Assembly: GCF_000189635.1 (NCBI RefSeq)
Contig: NW_002476420.1
Coordinates: 312,683 to 376,682, forward strand
Direction of reading: 5' to 3'
Origin: Tetrahymena thermophila SB210
Taxonomy: Eukaryota > Ciliophora > Oligohymenophorea > Hymenostomatida > Tetrahymenidae
Length of the DNA stretch: 64,000 bases
The translations under genes and the position numbers were made by a program. Positions 50,541 through 64,000 of the stretch are shown here, in pieces. How positions within the stretch are numbered: position 1 is the first letter of the stretch; the number at the start of each line of letters is the position of its first letter. The notes below the pieces were generated by a model. That model was given only the letters and a program-made list of their open reading frames with translations. It did not search any database and was not told where the DNA came from.

Positions 50541-53500
50541 AACACTGTAATTAGAATGGATTCTTTTTAAAAAAATAAAAAATTCATTCTGATAAACGAT
50601 AAAAAAGTTAACATTACAAAATAAATCCTCATACATAAAATCAATCAAAATCATATAAAAATTGCTTGTTTCTATTTAATAAAAACTTAACTAAGATATT
50701 TTTTATTTCTTCCACATTGATCGATAAATTCATTATAAAACCACTTCTTTCTAAAAACTAATTGAATCAACTTCATTTTCGCTCACATTAGCAATATTTT
50801 CTACAAACTCATTACTGTCGTATTATTTTGTGTTCTAGTCTTAAATATACAGTCGATTTTTTAATATTTTTTTTCTAATTATTTCTCTTCACTTGAATAA
50901 ATTAATTAAGTTATCTCAAACAAATTTAATTCTTTGGAATCTTTCATTTTAGTAATTTATTTAGTGCGTATTTATTTTTGATTGCTGGCTCATTTTTTGT
51001 TTATTATTTTCATTGCTCGTTAACTACTTGTCTGATTATTTATTTCTATTGAAAATATATGAAACCTATATTTTCTAAAATACATAAATACATACATACA
51101 AGCATAAATACATTTAATAGTTTAAAATATCTGTCATAGTCAAACTAAAATAAAAATAGGTGTATCTATTAATTACATTTCTGCTTAGCTTGAATGCTAG
51201 AAAATAAATATTTACAAGAACCATCTAGAATAAAGGTACTATTCAACTACATTTGTCAAGCTATAATTACTCATAGAATTAGAAATCTCCTTTTTTTTTT
51301 TCATTTACACCTACAAATATGCATATATTTATCTAATAAATAAATAAACAAATATTTTTATTTTTAGTTTGTTTACTATAGTTACAACATCAGAAAAAGC
51401 GTCCAGCCTTTCCCGAAAATATTTTGATAATGTCTTTTGAATTAAAGAATTTCTGAATGACTGAATTAAGTTAATTTGTAATTAGAGAGAAAATAATTAA
51501 ATTACAAATGTATTAGTAAAGCAGCTTATATCACCAAAGACATATCTTGAAACATTCACAATTACCCTGTAAATAGGTTTATAAAATAATAAAATACAAA
51601 GCTAAATTATGACTTCAAATTTGTACCTAGATGAACTTACTTAGAAAAATTATAATGAAAATTTAGATCTCCACTATATTTGTTAATTGTTTTAAAGATA
51701 TGAATTTCCCCCACTTTATTCATAGAGTCATAAATTGATTGATCATAAATGCAGCACTTACAATAATTTTTTTAACTTACAAAACTTTATTTCCTTTACA
51801 ATAGATATTTCTTACTAAATCTTTAAAAATATTTGATTGCTTTGTTAAAATCATATTTTGAAACCAACCAAGTCTCAGTTTAGCATTAATTCATAAATTC
51901 ACCAACAAAATTAACATTTATGTGTAATTTGCACAAACTCATCAATAAATTATAAAAATATCCATTTATATGTTGGCTATTTGTATGTATGTATGTATTG
52001 AAAATCAGCCAGTTTTAACAATAAATTTCTCTTGTCTTAAAATGCATAAAAACAAAAATATATTTTAAGTTTGATGTAAAGTGATAAAATGAGATAAAAT
52101 TAGACGCTTTTTTTAAAAAATATTTCTAAAATAGTGGCTGTGTGTGAACGAAGGGATAAACACCAGTTTTATCTCCTAGTAATTTATTTATTAATACTAA
52201 CTAAATTTATTAGACACAAGATATCTTTACCAATAAATTAATTATTTATTTAATAATTCGCGCAATTAGAGTTTGTTTTGTAAGATTTCTAGAGAATATA
52301 ATCAATGTTAGAAAAAAAATAATAAGTTAATTACCCAATTTTTTCTACTTCAATGCAGTTAGTAAGATTTTTAAATATCTTTCAATTTTTAAGTATCCTT
52401 CTCATAACTTTAATCTTTTATTTTAATCCTTACTTAAAGAATTTTGAAGTGCTTAAAAACTTCTTTTACTATAAAAAAATACTAAAATTTCTTTTTGTCT
52501 AAGTAGATTAAAATTTGAGAAACTTAGGTGAGAATTATCAATAAAAAATTTAATCAAAAAATATAAATCTATTTTTGCATAAAGTGGAAAATGTTGCCTG
52601 AATCTTTCTGCAAAACTTTTAAGGACATAAAGTAAAAAAAACTAGAAGAGAAAGTATTTATCAAAATAGCTTATTTTGGTGAAAAAAAGGATATAGAATA
52701 AATTCAATCAATCAAAATACTTGCACGTACTTGAATAGCTAAAATATTCAATCAGTAATTTTGACTCTATTTATTCAATCAAATGAAGGAAAATATGGAT
52801 TAAATTAATTTCAAGTAGGACAATAGAAAATAAAAAAAATATATAAAACTCTCTTTCTCATTTAGCTGCAGATAAAAATAGAATTTGTTAAATAGGAAAA
52901 AATATCAAAAAAGACGTTTTTATTATAAAAAATAAGCATTTTTAATAATTTTTTGGTTCACTTCTTATGTAAAATAACTTGCAAATTTATAATTTAGCTA
53001 AAAGTATTCAAAATAGTACATTTTTTAGATCAATTTATAAAGCTTCCCTTGCGTAAATATATTAGTAAGTCACAAAAGTTAATCAATTACGCATTAGTAA
53101 GAGTGTTTACAGATATCTAAATTTATAAAAATTGTAAAAGATTTATTTTTAATTAAACCTAAAATACTTCAACAATTGCCTTAGCGATCGATAATCGTCA
53201 AAAATTTGATGTCATTATTTAATTTGTTTACAATAATTAAAAGATAATAAAAATGTATGTATTAATAATACACTAAACTTTTATAAAGATAGAATTTATA
53301 TTGTCTTCATCAATTTACTACCATAAAAAAGCAAGAATCAAATGATTTCTTAAAGTAGCTTTCTGTTTGTTGTTGAAAATTCTAATAAATAAAATTTCTT
53401 TGAAATTTTAACCACAAGGATAGAAATAATATCTTTCTTTATCACTTTAAAATAAAATATAAAAAAGCTTGCCATTTACTTTGTATCTTTAAAAGAACAT

Positions 53501-55810
53501 TTCTAAATTGGCGAATTAATTCTTAATTGATGAATTAATCTATCAAATAAATTTTAATAAATCACATAGATTATTTTTAGAAATAAAAACAGTTTTGGTT
53601 ATGTATTGAAAAAAAAAATTATAGCGAATCAAAATTTTACTGATTTATTATTTAGAAAGAGCTCACTTAAAGCGAATCTTTTTTAATTAATTTAGAAGGA
53701 TTATAATTTCTCTCATCTTTCGATAAATAAATTTTATATCAAAAATTAGCCAAATAAATTTTATTTCAGTTTATTATAATTATTAAATAAACATCAGAGT
53801 CTTTTTGGACAAAATCTTACATTTAAATTTATAATTAGGTCTTATAGTAATGCTTAAAATAATTTAAAATATTTAATTCTTTAAGATTATTTTTATTCCA
53901 ACAATATTATTCTTTAATTATTAGTACAAATTTGTTTATCTTATACATGAATTTATTTTTGACTTGATTTTATCACAATAATATTCAGTAGCAAATAAAA
54001 AGATTAGATGTTACTATTTATTAATAAGAATAGAGGAACAAACAAAAATGTAATCATAAAAAGTTTTTTGAACTGTTTTTCCATTATTTGTTTTTTACTT
54101 TAAGGAAAATTTATTATTATTCTAATTTTTTATTTGTTTTTAAAGAAGATTTTGTCTAAATATTTAAATAAATGAATAAATAATAATTAAAAAATACAAA
54201 TTAATTCATAAATATTTATGGATAAAATTAAAATACTATTTTAATTCGAAGAAAATCTTATTTATTTTAAGGAATTTATATTATTAAAATAAAAAATACA
54301 CTCACTCATTTTAATAATTCTTTTAATAGTTTTATTATTGAGTTATAAAAGATTTTAATTTGCCTTTTTTCATAAATTAGAGTAAAAATTAATATTTTTA
54401 TGGTATTTGTATTAATTTATTACAATTTTCTTAATAAAAAGGTACTTTTTGTAATCATTTTAAATAATTTTTTATTAAAAACCAATTAATTATTAAACAA
54501 ACAATATTTTATACATGAACTAATTAATTTTATCTTTAGTTATTCATTACCTAATAATTGAGCTAAAATCAGATTAATTTTTTTTGGTTTATTAATTTTA
54601 AAATTAAAGGTTTAAATGTAATATATTGATTCAATATGGATGGATATTTGATTATTTTTTATGGTTTATAACTTTAATCTATAAATAAATATTTAGCAGA
54701 AATATTTTAATTTATATTAATAATACATCATTTATATACATGCAATTATAGAATTATAATTTAGAAATAATTGATAAATTTTTAATTTTTTTTAGTCCAA
54801 CAAGATATGTTCATTTTTTTAATCAAAACGAATTATGTCAACAATAATAAAATAAAATCAATGAAAAAATTTGAAACAATTATGATTAAAAAGTTATAGT
54901 TTTTACTTCATTTATTTAATATTATTTATTATTTTTAAACATTTTTAGTCAGATTTATTTCATTTTATTAAAAAGGATTTTCTATAAAATTTTATTATTT
55001 ATGATTGCAGAAAAATTAAGAGTAAAGGGGATAAAATGTAAAAAAATTGTTTTCTCAAAATTTAAAGATCATTCGATTCTTTTCCATATCAAAATAGACT
55101 TTTAATTATTTTAGTTCTTGCAAAATGATGCCATTATTAATGATTTTATTATACATATTGATTGATCATCATTTTTTTTTTTTGAAATTAAAAGTATATT
55201 TTAGAAATAAATACTATTTTCAGGTTTATTAATTAAATTTATATCAATAGAATTAAATTATATTTATTTAAAAACTGCAGTAAACTCAAAATGAAGTAAA
55301 ATTTTAGCGATAAATAAGATAAAATGCCTTTTTCAAAACTAATACAAATCTAGTCACTAGAATTGGAAGTAGGATTAAGAATTATTGCGTCAATAACTAA
55401 ATATTAAAACATATTTAAAATAAAAATGCTAAATATTTAATTTAAATTAAAAATTATAAAAATTTGAGTGAATAAATAAATGAATGATATAACTAATTAT
55501 GATTTATTTATTTTTATTACTAAATATAAAAATATGTAATTATATATTTTTCTATCTATGTATGTATGCATTTTAATTTATATAAAATTGAAACAAAATA
55601 TAATTTTTATTTATTTGGTATATTTATACACATAAGATACAATTAAAATTATATTTAGGGTAAGGATAGTGATTTATTTATTTATGTTTTTTGAGATATT
55701 TTATTAAATTTTTTTTGTTTCTAAAAAATGTAAGTTTGTGTTTATTTATTTATTTATTGATGTTTTTATGTTATTTAATAACATTTTTTGTTTAACTAAA
55801 TTTTTTATTT
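50541..55810. other. Long gene-free AT-rich region
   Basis: More than 5 kb without a reading frame of protein-like composition on either strand. Base composition is even and very AT-rich, with short TTTA/ATTT runs and a TATG tandem run (near 51983). I looked for tRNA-like, telomere-like and breakage-type sequences and saw none. It could be ordinary spacer, DNA limited to the germline nucleus, or hold non-coding RNA that I cannot recognise. Confidence 0.5.
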
Positions 55811-58800
55811 TCAAATTCTTTGCTTGTTATTTGTATTTTTTTTCTTCTGGTATTAATTATTTGAAGCTTATGAAGTACTGGTACTTGAGAATAGAGAGTT
55901 TTATTGCTAAGCTCCTCCAAATAAGCTTGCACTTTGATTGACACTTTGATTCATAAATGGGTTTATATTTTAGGTAGTGCTCTAAAATAAACCTGAGTTT
56001 TAAGATGTGTTGCTATTAACTCCGAAGTAATTTGCCTATGGCTAAAAATTAGCATTGAAATTTAGATTACTATTTACCTAAAATGGAGTATTATTAACTA
56101 TGCTACTATTAGGTTAATTAAATAAATTATTATTATTCATATTTGTGCTGTTAAAGGCATTGTTTTATTATGGATTTAAACCAGAGAAATGATTAATCTA
56201 TCCAATACTTTAATTTGGTAAGCTATTTTAGAAAGATCCAAAATTGCTTGTCATTTAATTATTTAATTGAGGTGTTGCAGATATTTAATTGGATTAGAAT
56301 ATTGGATTATTTTATGGTTATTAAAACAAACCATTGTTAGACTATGAGAACAAGGTGTTGTTTAACAAGCTTCCTCCTTGTAAATTGTTGTTATTGGTAT
56401 TATTTTGAATTTAAGGACCATTTTAATTGAAAAATGTGTTGTTACCACTTACCAAATCTTATAAGCTTTATTGCTTGATTTGTTAGGAACTGGTTGAAAA
56501 AGGATGTTATGAGAAGGGACTGGCAACATTGTTACCAAAAGAATTAATAGCACTACCTACAGTTTAAGAATTTTAGCTTGGCTAAGGTGTGGAGAGAACT
56601 TAGGCTGTTTTATTCAATTAGCTACTTGCTTATTAATCAGTGTGTTCACTTGCCATTTCCATTTCACTGTCTTTTATTTTATTTTCATCCTACTTAATTT
56701 CATTTTGTTGGATTGGAGCAAATAAATTTGAAGTTTAAGCCTTCTTTTCAGGTGTTTTATTATCGCTATCGTTGCCTTTTTAAGAAATATTTGAAAATAA
56801 TCCTCCTTATTAAGAGCTATTGTTGATTGTGGAAGTTCCATTTAAATTAGAAAATAATCCTCCTTACTTAGAGCTGTTATTATCAGAAGGAGCTCCATTC
56901 AGACTAGAAAACAATCCACCTTTATTATTACTATTCTCGGATGAAGTTGCATTGATATTAGAAAATAATCCAGTAGATTTGCTATTATCTGCTTTTTAAT
57001 TATCTTTATCACTCTTTCCAGTAGCTTCTGTTTTTGGTAAGGTTTTTTCTGCATCTTCATTAGCTGTTTTACCTAAGTTGCCAAATAAAGATGAAGACTT
57101 GTTTTCAGTAGAAGAAGCAGTAGCTGCAGCAGGAGTAGATTAGCTATTTGTACTTGGAGTTAAGTTGCTGCTAAACAAAGAACCAGAGGCTGGTGTTTTG
57201 GGTTCAGTTAAACCAGAGAATAAAGAATTTGAGGCTGGTTTTACATCTGTTAAACCAGAGAATAGAGAAGCAGAAGCTGGCTTTACTTCAGTTGTAAAAA
57301 GAGAGTTAGTAGCAGACTTTGTCTCTGTAACAAAAAGACTAGGAGTAGATGGTTTATCTGCTGTTTAAGAGGAACTTAAATTACCGAATAATCCTACAGC
57401 TGGTTTAGATGGTATTATAGATTCTTTTTAATTAACTGTGAGCTCAATTTTATTTTCTTCTTTCTTAGATGAGTCTTAAGCAGTGATTTATTTTGATTCT
57501 TCTTAATTATTTTTAATATTACCAAAAAGATTATCTTTGGCAATTGAAATTGTTTATGTATTTTCACTTGCAGAGCTGAATAATTTATTTTATGATTAAT
57601 CTGAAACTTGCTCTTTAAGCTAGCTTTGAGGTGTTCCATTGATTTTGATGTTGATTCCGGTTGAAGAAGATGGCTCTTCAGTGACTTTTTTCTCTTGAGG
57701 TTTTTTAAATAGCTAAGATTATTGTAAAGAGTTATTGGTTTGTGATTGGGTGTTATTACTGTTTAAGGTATTATTATTGTTGGGTGCAGAGCTGTTGTTG
57801 GGGAAAATATTCATAATAATTGCAGAATCTTCGTCGTCAGTATGGCGCTATATACTTGACATGCTGAACTCATCATCAAATGGCTATTAAGAGAGTTTTG
57901 GTTTTTTATTTGAAGTAATGCTATTTGAAGAAGAGACAGGAGAAGAGCAAGATTCTTCGTAATTTGATTAAGAGTCGGAGAAATTGTTATTTCCGCCTTT
58001 ATTTTGTTCATTCTTTTTTTAACTTTTTTTATTTTAACTTGCTTTATTTTGCTCAACTAATAGAGTGCTATCGTGATCAGATATATAATTCTTTTGTTAA
58101 GACTGTTGCTTTGACAAGCTAGGTTGAGATAACTTAGAAGTCTCACCTTATTAAACTTAGGATTTGTATGCAATGTATGAACTTTCACGAGAGAGAACGA
58201 CATCAGGATCTTGCAAGAATTAAGAATAATGACTGTTAGATTGTCTGTTTAAATCTTTTAATTGCTGATTAGTCAATTTCACTTGATATTTTTCTTTTCT
58301 CTTTTCTTTTAAATCTAAAATTTATTATTGCTTGTTGAATTTTGAATCTTTGCTAAGTTATTATTGCTTATGGATTTCTTCAGCATATTCGGAATAATTA
58401 ATATTTAATTTTCTTGCTTACTACTTCATTTCTAATATTCTCTTAAGTTGGACACGGATTTTGGCACTTTGTGGGAGTTTGTTCATCACAAATTTACGTG
58501 CTTCCATTTCTATTTTAAGGTCTTTTCTTTTCTATTCCTCAATTTCTTCTTCAGTAAGATTGGATAAATTGCCTTAAATTTTAGAGTCTTTACCACTTGA
58601 TTCCTTGTTTTTCCTTGATATTTCAGATTAGGATAATTAAGCTTTTTGTTTACTTGTTTTGTGATCATAATTGCTTTATTCTAACTCCTCATTTTCGAAT
58701 GCTTTGTTAATATCTAAGAATCTTATTGATGTCTATTTATTAAGAGGTAAACTATTAATTTCCTCTTGAGAAGTTTTAAGTTTTTTAGTATTTTATCTCA

Positions 58801-59557
58801 TAATGCTCTCCATCAATTTATTTTATCTCTTATTTTACAATGTTTCACTTTGCACAGAAGTAGTTGATTACCTATTGAAATAATTACTGGCAGATCTGAA
58901 ACTTAAATTTAAAGAATTCATTCTTCTTTCTTCCTATTCACGTATTTGATTCTTTTACTCCTAAATAAATTGTTAAACTCTGCTTGAAATGCTTAAAGAG
59001 TCGTTTTGGCTAAATTTTTGATTATTTGAACCTATAGAAGAATCGGAGCGTTCTTAATTACCCTAAATGTCTTCTAAGATAGAAGAAATAGATTAAGTAT
59101 CTTTATTTTAGACGCTGGTTGGCTAATTCTAAGTGCCACTTTACTATTAATTTTGTGTTTTTTAGCTAATGCTTTATTGTTCTACATTGTTTGCTTGACT
59201 TTGATTGTTATCTACGGGATTCATAGCTGCAAAGTTGAAATATTCCTTTAAAGAAGCAGATTTTCTTGAAATAAAATGCTTAGCTTCCTTAAGGATTTCT
59301 TTTAAATATGGATTTCTAATAACAAAATTCTTGATTTTATGCAATTTAGAGCTATTTAAACTGCTGTCATTTACATTTTACTAATTATCATTATCTTATT
59401 CATCGTCGCTCATTATTTCATCTAAGTCAAAATTAATAACACCTCTAGATTTTAACTAGCTACTCAGCTATTTTTCAGCAGCAAAGTCACGCTTTATAAA
59501 GCCATTCTTATCCATTCTTTACAGCGGACTAATCTTAGTTTGCAGTAATTTAAGCAT
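55811..59557 (-). CDS. FG-repeat nucleoporin-like protein
   Basis: An uninterrupted ciliate-code ORF of 1,249 codons runs from ATG 59557 (or the next in-frame ATG 59515, MDKNGFIKRDF) to TGA 55811-55813. No intron is needed. The C-terminal ~550 residues carry scattered Phe-containing repeats of nucleoporin type: PSLFVTE, NSLFTTE, ASLFSGLTDVKPAS, GSLFSSNL, SSLFGNLG, GGLFSNI, GGLFSSLNGAP, INSFGNN, SNFGSF and ASLFGGA, set in Asn/Gln/Ser/Thr-rich linkers. Such regions line the nuclear pore and bind transport receptors. The N-terminal half is charged and has a basic coiled segment near residues 340-450 (MKQQARKLNINYSEYAEE). No autoproteolytic Nup98-type domain and no RNA-binding domain are visible, so it is not an evident Nup98. 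A peripheral nucleoporin of the Nup1/Nup153 sort is possible. Confidence 0.8.
56500..57420 (-). repeat. FG/LF-type repeat block within the nucleoporin-like gene
   Basis: Three in-frame units of the type (K/Q)GGLFSN(L/I)NG with similar spacers (near 56790, 56850 and 56915) and four SLF(S/T/V) units with KPAS/KSAT spacers (57170-57340) recur on the minus strand. These nucleotide repeats also create the open plus-strand frame over 57165-57368, which is a shadow. Confidence 0.75.
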
Positions 59558-61636
59558 TGTTGCAAAATTAATTGTTATCACTTGCTTGCTTGCTTATTAT
59601 ATTTATTATTTATTTTATTAATTTATTTGATTTGTCTTTATTAATACCCACAAAGTTAGTTAAATATGTATGTGCGTATATATATAAATATGTGTATTTA
59701 TGCCTAGGTTTGTTTGTGTTAGTGCTTATAATTTTGCTTGTTACTAACTAATTAATTATTCTTGCCCCTTTTGGTTTTCTTTTTACTTTTCTTAATTTTA
59801 TGATTAATTTAAATTAAGAAAAAATTTTTTTTAATTTTTGTGTCTATATAAATGAAAATTTAACACTCTGTAGTATGTTTAGATAGTCTTGTCTGTCTAT
59901 ATTTTTTGCTCTTATGAGTATTACTATTAAAATAACAAAAAACCAAATTCAGTTTCTATTTGCTCTATTTTTGTTTCTTTTATTCTAATCTTTTATGAAT
60001 TCTTAGATAATTGTCATAAAAAATACAGCTAAAAGCATAAATATTTGCTCAAGATTTAACATAACAAGAAATTAGTTTTGACAAGACTTTCTAATCTCAA
60101 AGAATTTTGTTTTCTTGCTAATTTAGTAATTGCCCTTTATAATATATCTCTTTGCTATTAGTGTCTCTAATAAACAAAAGCTTTATCTTCTCCCATTTCC
60201 TTCTTATTTTTGTCTTAATCTTTATTTTAAGTTTGATTTCTTGCTTGCTGCAATTGTGTTCTCACTTCACTCAAAAAATTATTTCTATTATAATTTCACC
60301 AAAGGAACTAGACACATCTTTTTCTAAAAATAATTTAAAGCTTACATTTTCTCTGGTAAAAACTGTTTTAATTTTTCTGATCGATGGCGCTATTTCTATC
60401 CGCGCAGATTACCTAATTCAAAATATCCTAATAATAATATCAAATCTGCATGAATAGAAAACTATGTATTTGAAAAATAATTTAAATCTGTATTATCAAA
60501 AACAATCAAGCAAGTTAATTAACAAATAAAAGCAATTTTCAGTTAATAAGTAATTTTAAATTTATTTAAAAAAATAATAAACCATAAATAAATCAATTGA
60601 TTACTAAATAAATTAATCATAAATTATTTTAAAAAAGTTTATTTTTTTTATTTTTTCTTTTTATTATTTCTCAAAAACAAACATCTAGCAAGCATAAAAA
60701 ATGTATTTAAGTATCTTATTCTATTTTAATTTTTATCCTTTGAATTGTTAAAAACTTTTTTAGTTTTTTAATAAAATAATTTTATGATTTTTTAAATTTC
60801 CAAATTTTAAATAATATTAACAAAAATAGATTTTATATAAATTTAATAAAATAAATAAACAAGCAAGCAAGTAAATAAATAAATAAAAGTATTTAAACAA
60901 TGTAAAAATAAATAAAATATAAATGTATTTATTATTTATTTCAAAATTTATTTTTTATAAATCATTTTGAAATTATTTTGTTGGTTGAGTTTTTCTTTAT
61001 CATTTTATAAGAATTCAAATAAATGTAAAAAATATGTTTAAATGTCTTATTCTAATTACAAATTTTTTATATATTTATTTATTGTTTATTAAATTTTTAT
61101 TTTTAAAATCATTTTTATGATGAATCAATCAATCATTGTTCAATAGTTATTTTTAGCAATAAATATGAGAGCAAAAATAATAAAATAGATATTTAAAAAA
61201 TTGAAATACATACAATTAAATTAATTAGTTTATTATTTTCTTTAAAAAATTTTGTTTTCTAATTACTTTAAAATATCAGGAATTGCTTGTCCAATTTAAG
61301 TAAAAATTACTTTTAACATTTTAACTTTTTTTTTTTGATTAGGAAACAATTTTGATCATTTACTAATTCATTTTTTTAGACTATAAATTAATTAATTAAT
61401 TTTTATAAAATATTTAATAAATATTTACACAATTATCTTACCTTTTTTTATCTTATTTTGCTACTTTTTTCTATGGTTTTAGTTTGTTAAAATGTATTCA
61501 CAAAACTTAGATTATTTCTCTTTTTTATGTATTTTTTACTCGTTTTTTTTAAAACAAAAGTCTACAATTCTTTAAAAAAAAAATATATATAAATTCTAAA
61601 TATTAATTTGCTTAATTTTTGATTTATCTTATTAAA
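59558..61636. other. Divergent gap between nucleoporin-like and kinase genes
   Basis: About 2.1 kb of AT-rich sequence that should contain both promoters. One plus-strand ORF at 60152-60457 (hydrophobic start, LVKTVLIFLIDGAISIRAD later) sits in a slightly less AT-rich patch. It has no recognisable domain and I do not call it a gene. Confidence 0.5.
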
Positions 61637-64000
61637 ATGGAAGAAGAAATTGCAAAAAAAATTTTTGAGTAATGCTTAAAAAATAAGGTGGAATACATGT
61701 CGCTAGACAAATGTAAAGAAATAGTTAAGCATATATTTAAAGAAGTAGGAGTATGCTCAATTGAATACCTAGATTCTGGGTCATTTGGAGTAGTTTTAAA
61801 ATATAATAATCCAAATAAATTAAAGAAAGGAGCTGTAAAGGCTATTATTGGATATTTAAGTGACGAGGCCAGTATGAAAGAGATAAAGGATGAGATAGAT
61901 TTACAAATAAATATATGCAATCCGTATATTGCTAAAGTAAAGGAATTTACTAAGATCGTTCTTGATAAAGCTTATATAATTGGTTTCGTATGGATGCATT
62001 ATTACGAAGGTAGATTTAATTAATTATTAATCATTTAATCATTTTTTAACTCTAAAATCTGTTTAAAAGATGGAAGCCTGAAAAGATTTTTAGACTAATT
62101 AAGAGAATAAAATCAAGAAATTGATTTCAAAACTAAAATGAGACTTGGTATTTAGCTTTTTGATGCTTTATCTAGCATGCATTAAAAAAATATTTTTCAT
62201 AGAGATATCAAGGCTGCTAATATTCTAATGCATCAAGGTGATTGTGTTATTGGTAATAATAATGATTGATTTTAATACAGTTATTAATTAAATGTTTATA
62301 TAAATCATATTAATAAATAAATATTAAGCTGATTTTGGTATATCGAGAATCTAAAACATCGAATAATAAATATCAAACTCACAAGTAAGTAATTTTAAAT
62401 TTTTCTTAATTTCATATAAAATGTTTTTTTTATTTTATTAAAACTTAAAGAGATTTAAAGGGACACCTATGTTTTTAGATCCTGAAATTCATAGAGGACA
62501 TCTGGATAAAAAAGTAAAACTCGTTTAATTTATTCATTTATTAAAATTTAATTAACAAAATCACCTTATATATTTATATATTATATTAATTTTTATAATT
62601 TGAAAGATGGATTTATTTGCAATGGGAATAGTTCTGCTAATGATGGATAATGTGGTATAGTTTGCATATGAAAGTCATGTCGCTGCAGATATGATTGATA
62701 ATTATGGCTACTATTCTACTAGCTTTGCAAAAAATGAAATAATTTAGGAACTCAGATAAAAACTTAATACAAACACCATCTTTTTTAAAATAGCTGAAAA
62801 GCTAATTACTAACAAAGTAAGATAAAGACCTTCTGCTGCATAATGCTTGGATCTTTTAAAAGAAGAAGAAAAAAGATTAAATTTATTTACTACATAAGTT
62901 TATTCCACAAAAAAATACGGATCAAGCAAAGTTTATGAGAATAATGAAGATGATGAATTTGCTATAGATAAACAAAGCAAAGTTTATGAGAATAATGATG
63001 ATGATGAATCTGATATTGATAAATATGGAGATGAGAATGCATATATCGATAGTGTGAGAGAATAAAGCTCTAAATGTAAAAATTAATTTGTTTTTTTGTT
63101 TGTTTATTTGAGAGTTATTTCAAATAATTTAAAACTAACTAACTTTTACTATAATAATAGCATTCATTTCAAATGTGCCTTCATTTTATAGCAATAAAAA
63201 TGATAGTGAAGTTCTAATTAAAGGAAAGAAGCACAATCAACAAATTAATTCCAATGAAAAAAGCAATAGCAACTAAAATAATATAAATAATATTTAAAAG
63301 CAATATACTACAAATAATTTCTTTGAAAATAAGATGGGAAAAACTTTTAATAACTAAATAAATAATTTCATGGATGGATTAGTAACCGACAGTATACCTT
63401 ATGAAGCTAATAAAAAATCACAACAGGTAGGTGGTTTTTCTGACCATGTAGATAGATTAAATGATAATTCTTATGATGTAAATTCAGAAAGAAGTTTAAT
63501 TAATAAAGGTGATATCAGCCAAAATAATATAAGTAGTAGTGACCAAAGCAGTAGTTGTTACAGTAGTATCGGTGTTTAAAATATACCTGCTTTCTAAAAA
63601 TTCTATATCAAGCAATAACAGATACTCTTTTACCAGGGGTAATTAATTATCAATGTTTAAATTTAAAGTATTTTTATATTACTTTAAGTTTCTATTGAAA
63701 AGAATAAACTATTCTCATGCACTATAAGCATATTAAACAACAATTCTTAAAGATAACCTAAAAACATAATTAACTTGATCATTTAATTATATAAATTTAT
63801 AATAGAATAAGCAAAACAAATTTATAAATAGAAAACAGTTAGAAAATATTCATATTTTTTAAATAGAAAAATCACTTACTTACTTTCTTTTAGGTGTCAT
63901 AAAATTTTTATTTTTTTTAGCTGCGACAGACAGTAGTATTTTAATCAATTTCATATCAAAATATTAATCAATCAATTAACTAATTTACATACTCAAAAAA
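61637..64000 (+). CDS. Protein kinase with acidic and Asn/Ser-rich tail (3' end not found)
   Basis: Translation starts at ATG 61637 (MEEEIAKKIFEQ). Kinase motifs appear in order: a glycine loop DSGSFGVVLKY with the first Gly replaced by Asp, the catalytic Lys in GAVKAI, HRDIKAANIL, ADFGISRI, GTPMFLDPE in place of APE, DLFAMGIVLLMM and a late R.RPSA. Catalytic Lys, HRD and DFG residues are all present, so activity is expected. At least four short introns interrupt the kinase domain, including 62261-62330 just before DFG. After the domain an acidic block contains two copies of SKVYENN(E/D)DDE, then an Asn/Ser/Gln-rich stretch. The junction near 63080-63205 is uncertain. No in-frame TGA is seen before the window ends, so the gene probably continues, possibly through one more intron near 63640-63690. 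The kinase family is not assigned. Confidence 0.82.

Noticed and set aside
57165..57368. Plus-strand ORF with repeated KPENKEFEAGF-type blocks
   Set aside because: Antisense shadow of the FG-repeat coding sequence on the minus strand.
60152..60457. Plus-strand hydrophobic ORF of 101 residues
   Set aside because: No domain, no orthologue known to me, overlaps a second open frame, and chance ORFs of this size are common when only TGA stops.
1..64000. tRNA, rRNA, CRISPR, telomeric G4T2 repeats and chromosome-breakage sequence
   Set aside because: I scanned by eye on both strands and saw no convincing instance of any of these.

Overview
The window looks like ciliate nuclear DNA of the Tetrahymena type. 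It is extremely AT-rich. Every long gene reads through TAA and TAG and ends only at TGA, and TAA/TAG fall where conserved families carry glutamine (for example in the proteasome subunit RPN6). Introns are mostly 50-150 nt, AT-rich, with GT(A)..AG ends. The standard-code ORFs are therefore fragments. I rebuilt the genes by hand with TAA/TAG = Gln and TGA = stop. No database search was possible, so family names rest on motifs I recognise.

Layout. 1-2644 (+): 3' part of a multi-pass membrane protein with a long acidic Asn/Gln-rich tail. 3631-10051 (-): a gamma-tubulin complex protein of GCP6-like size. 11472-17100 (-): a kinesin with a kinesin-8-like motor signature. 18703-31328 (-): a 12.6 kb gene for a giant armadillo/HEAT-type protein. 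32017-34576 (-): 26S proteasome lid subunit RPN6. 36414-38235 and 39506-41531 (+): two tandem paralogues of the POT1/TEBP-alpha telomere end-binding family. 42431-44296 (+): an intronless protein with two FHA domains. 45870-50372 (-): a head-rod-tail coiled-coil protein with near-identical internal repeats, probably an abundant cytoskeletal protein. 55811-59557 (-): an FG-repeat nucleoporin-like protein. 61637 to the window end (+): a protein kinase. A weak ORF lies at 17739-18263 (-).

The genes form no operon. Two adjacent genes (GCP6-like and kinesin) concern microtubule nucleation and motors, and the coiled-coil protein is also likely cytoskeletal. The two telomere-protein genes sit head to tail and match along their whole length, so they are a local duplication.

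The gaps between genes are about 80-85% A+T. Four of them hold degenerate long-period direct repeats (about 140, 350, 360 and 540 bp). The gap at 50373-55810 is unusually long (5.4 kb) and I find no gene in it. I saw no tRNA, rRNA, CRISPR, telomeric repeat or chromosome-breakage sequence.
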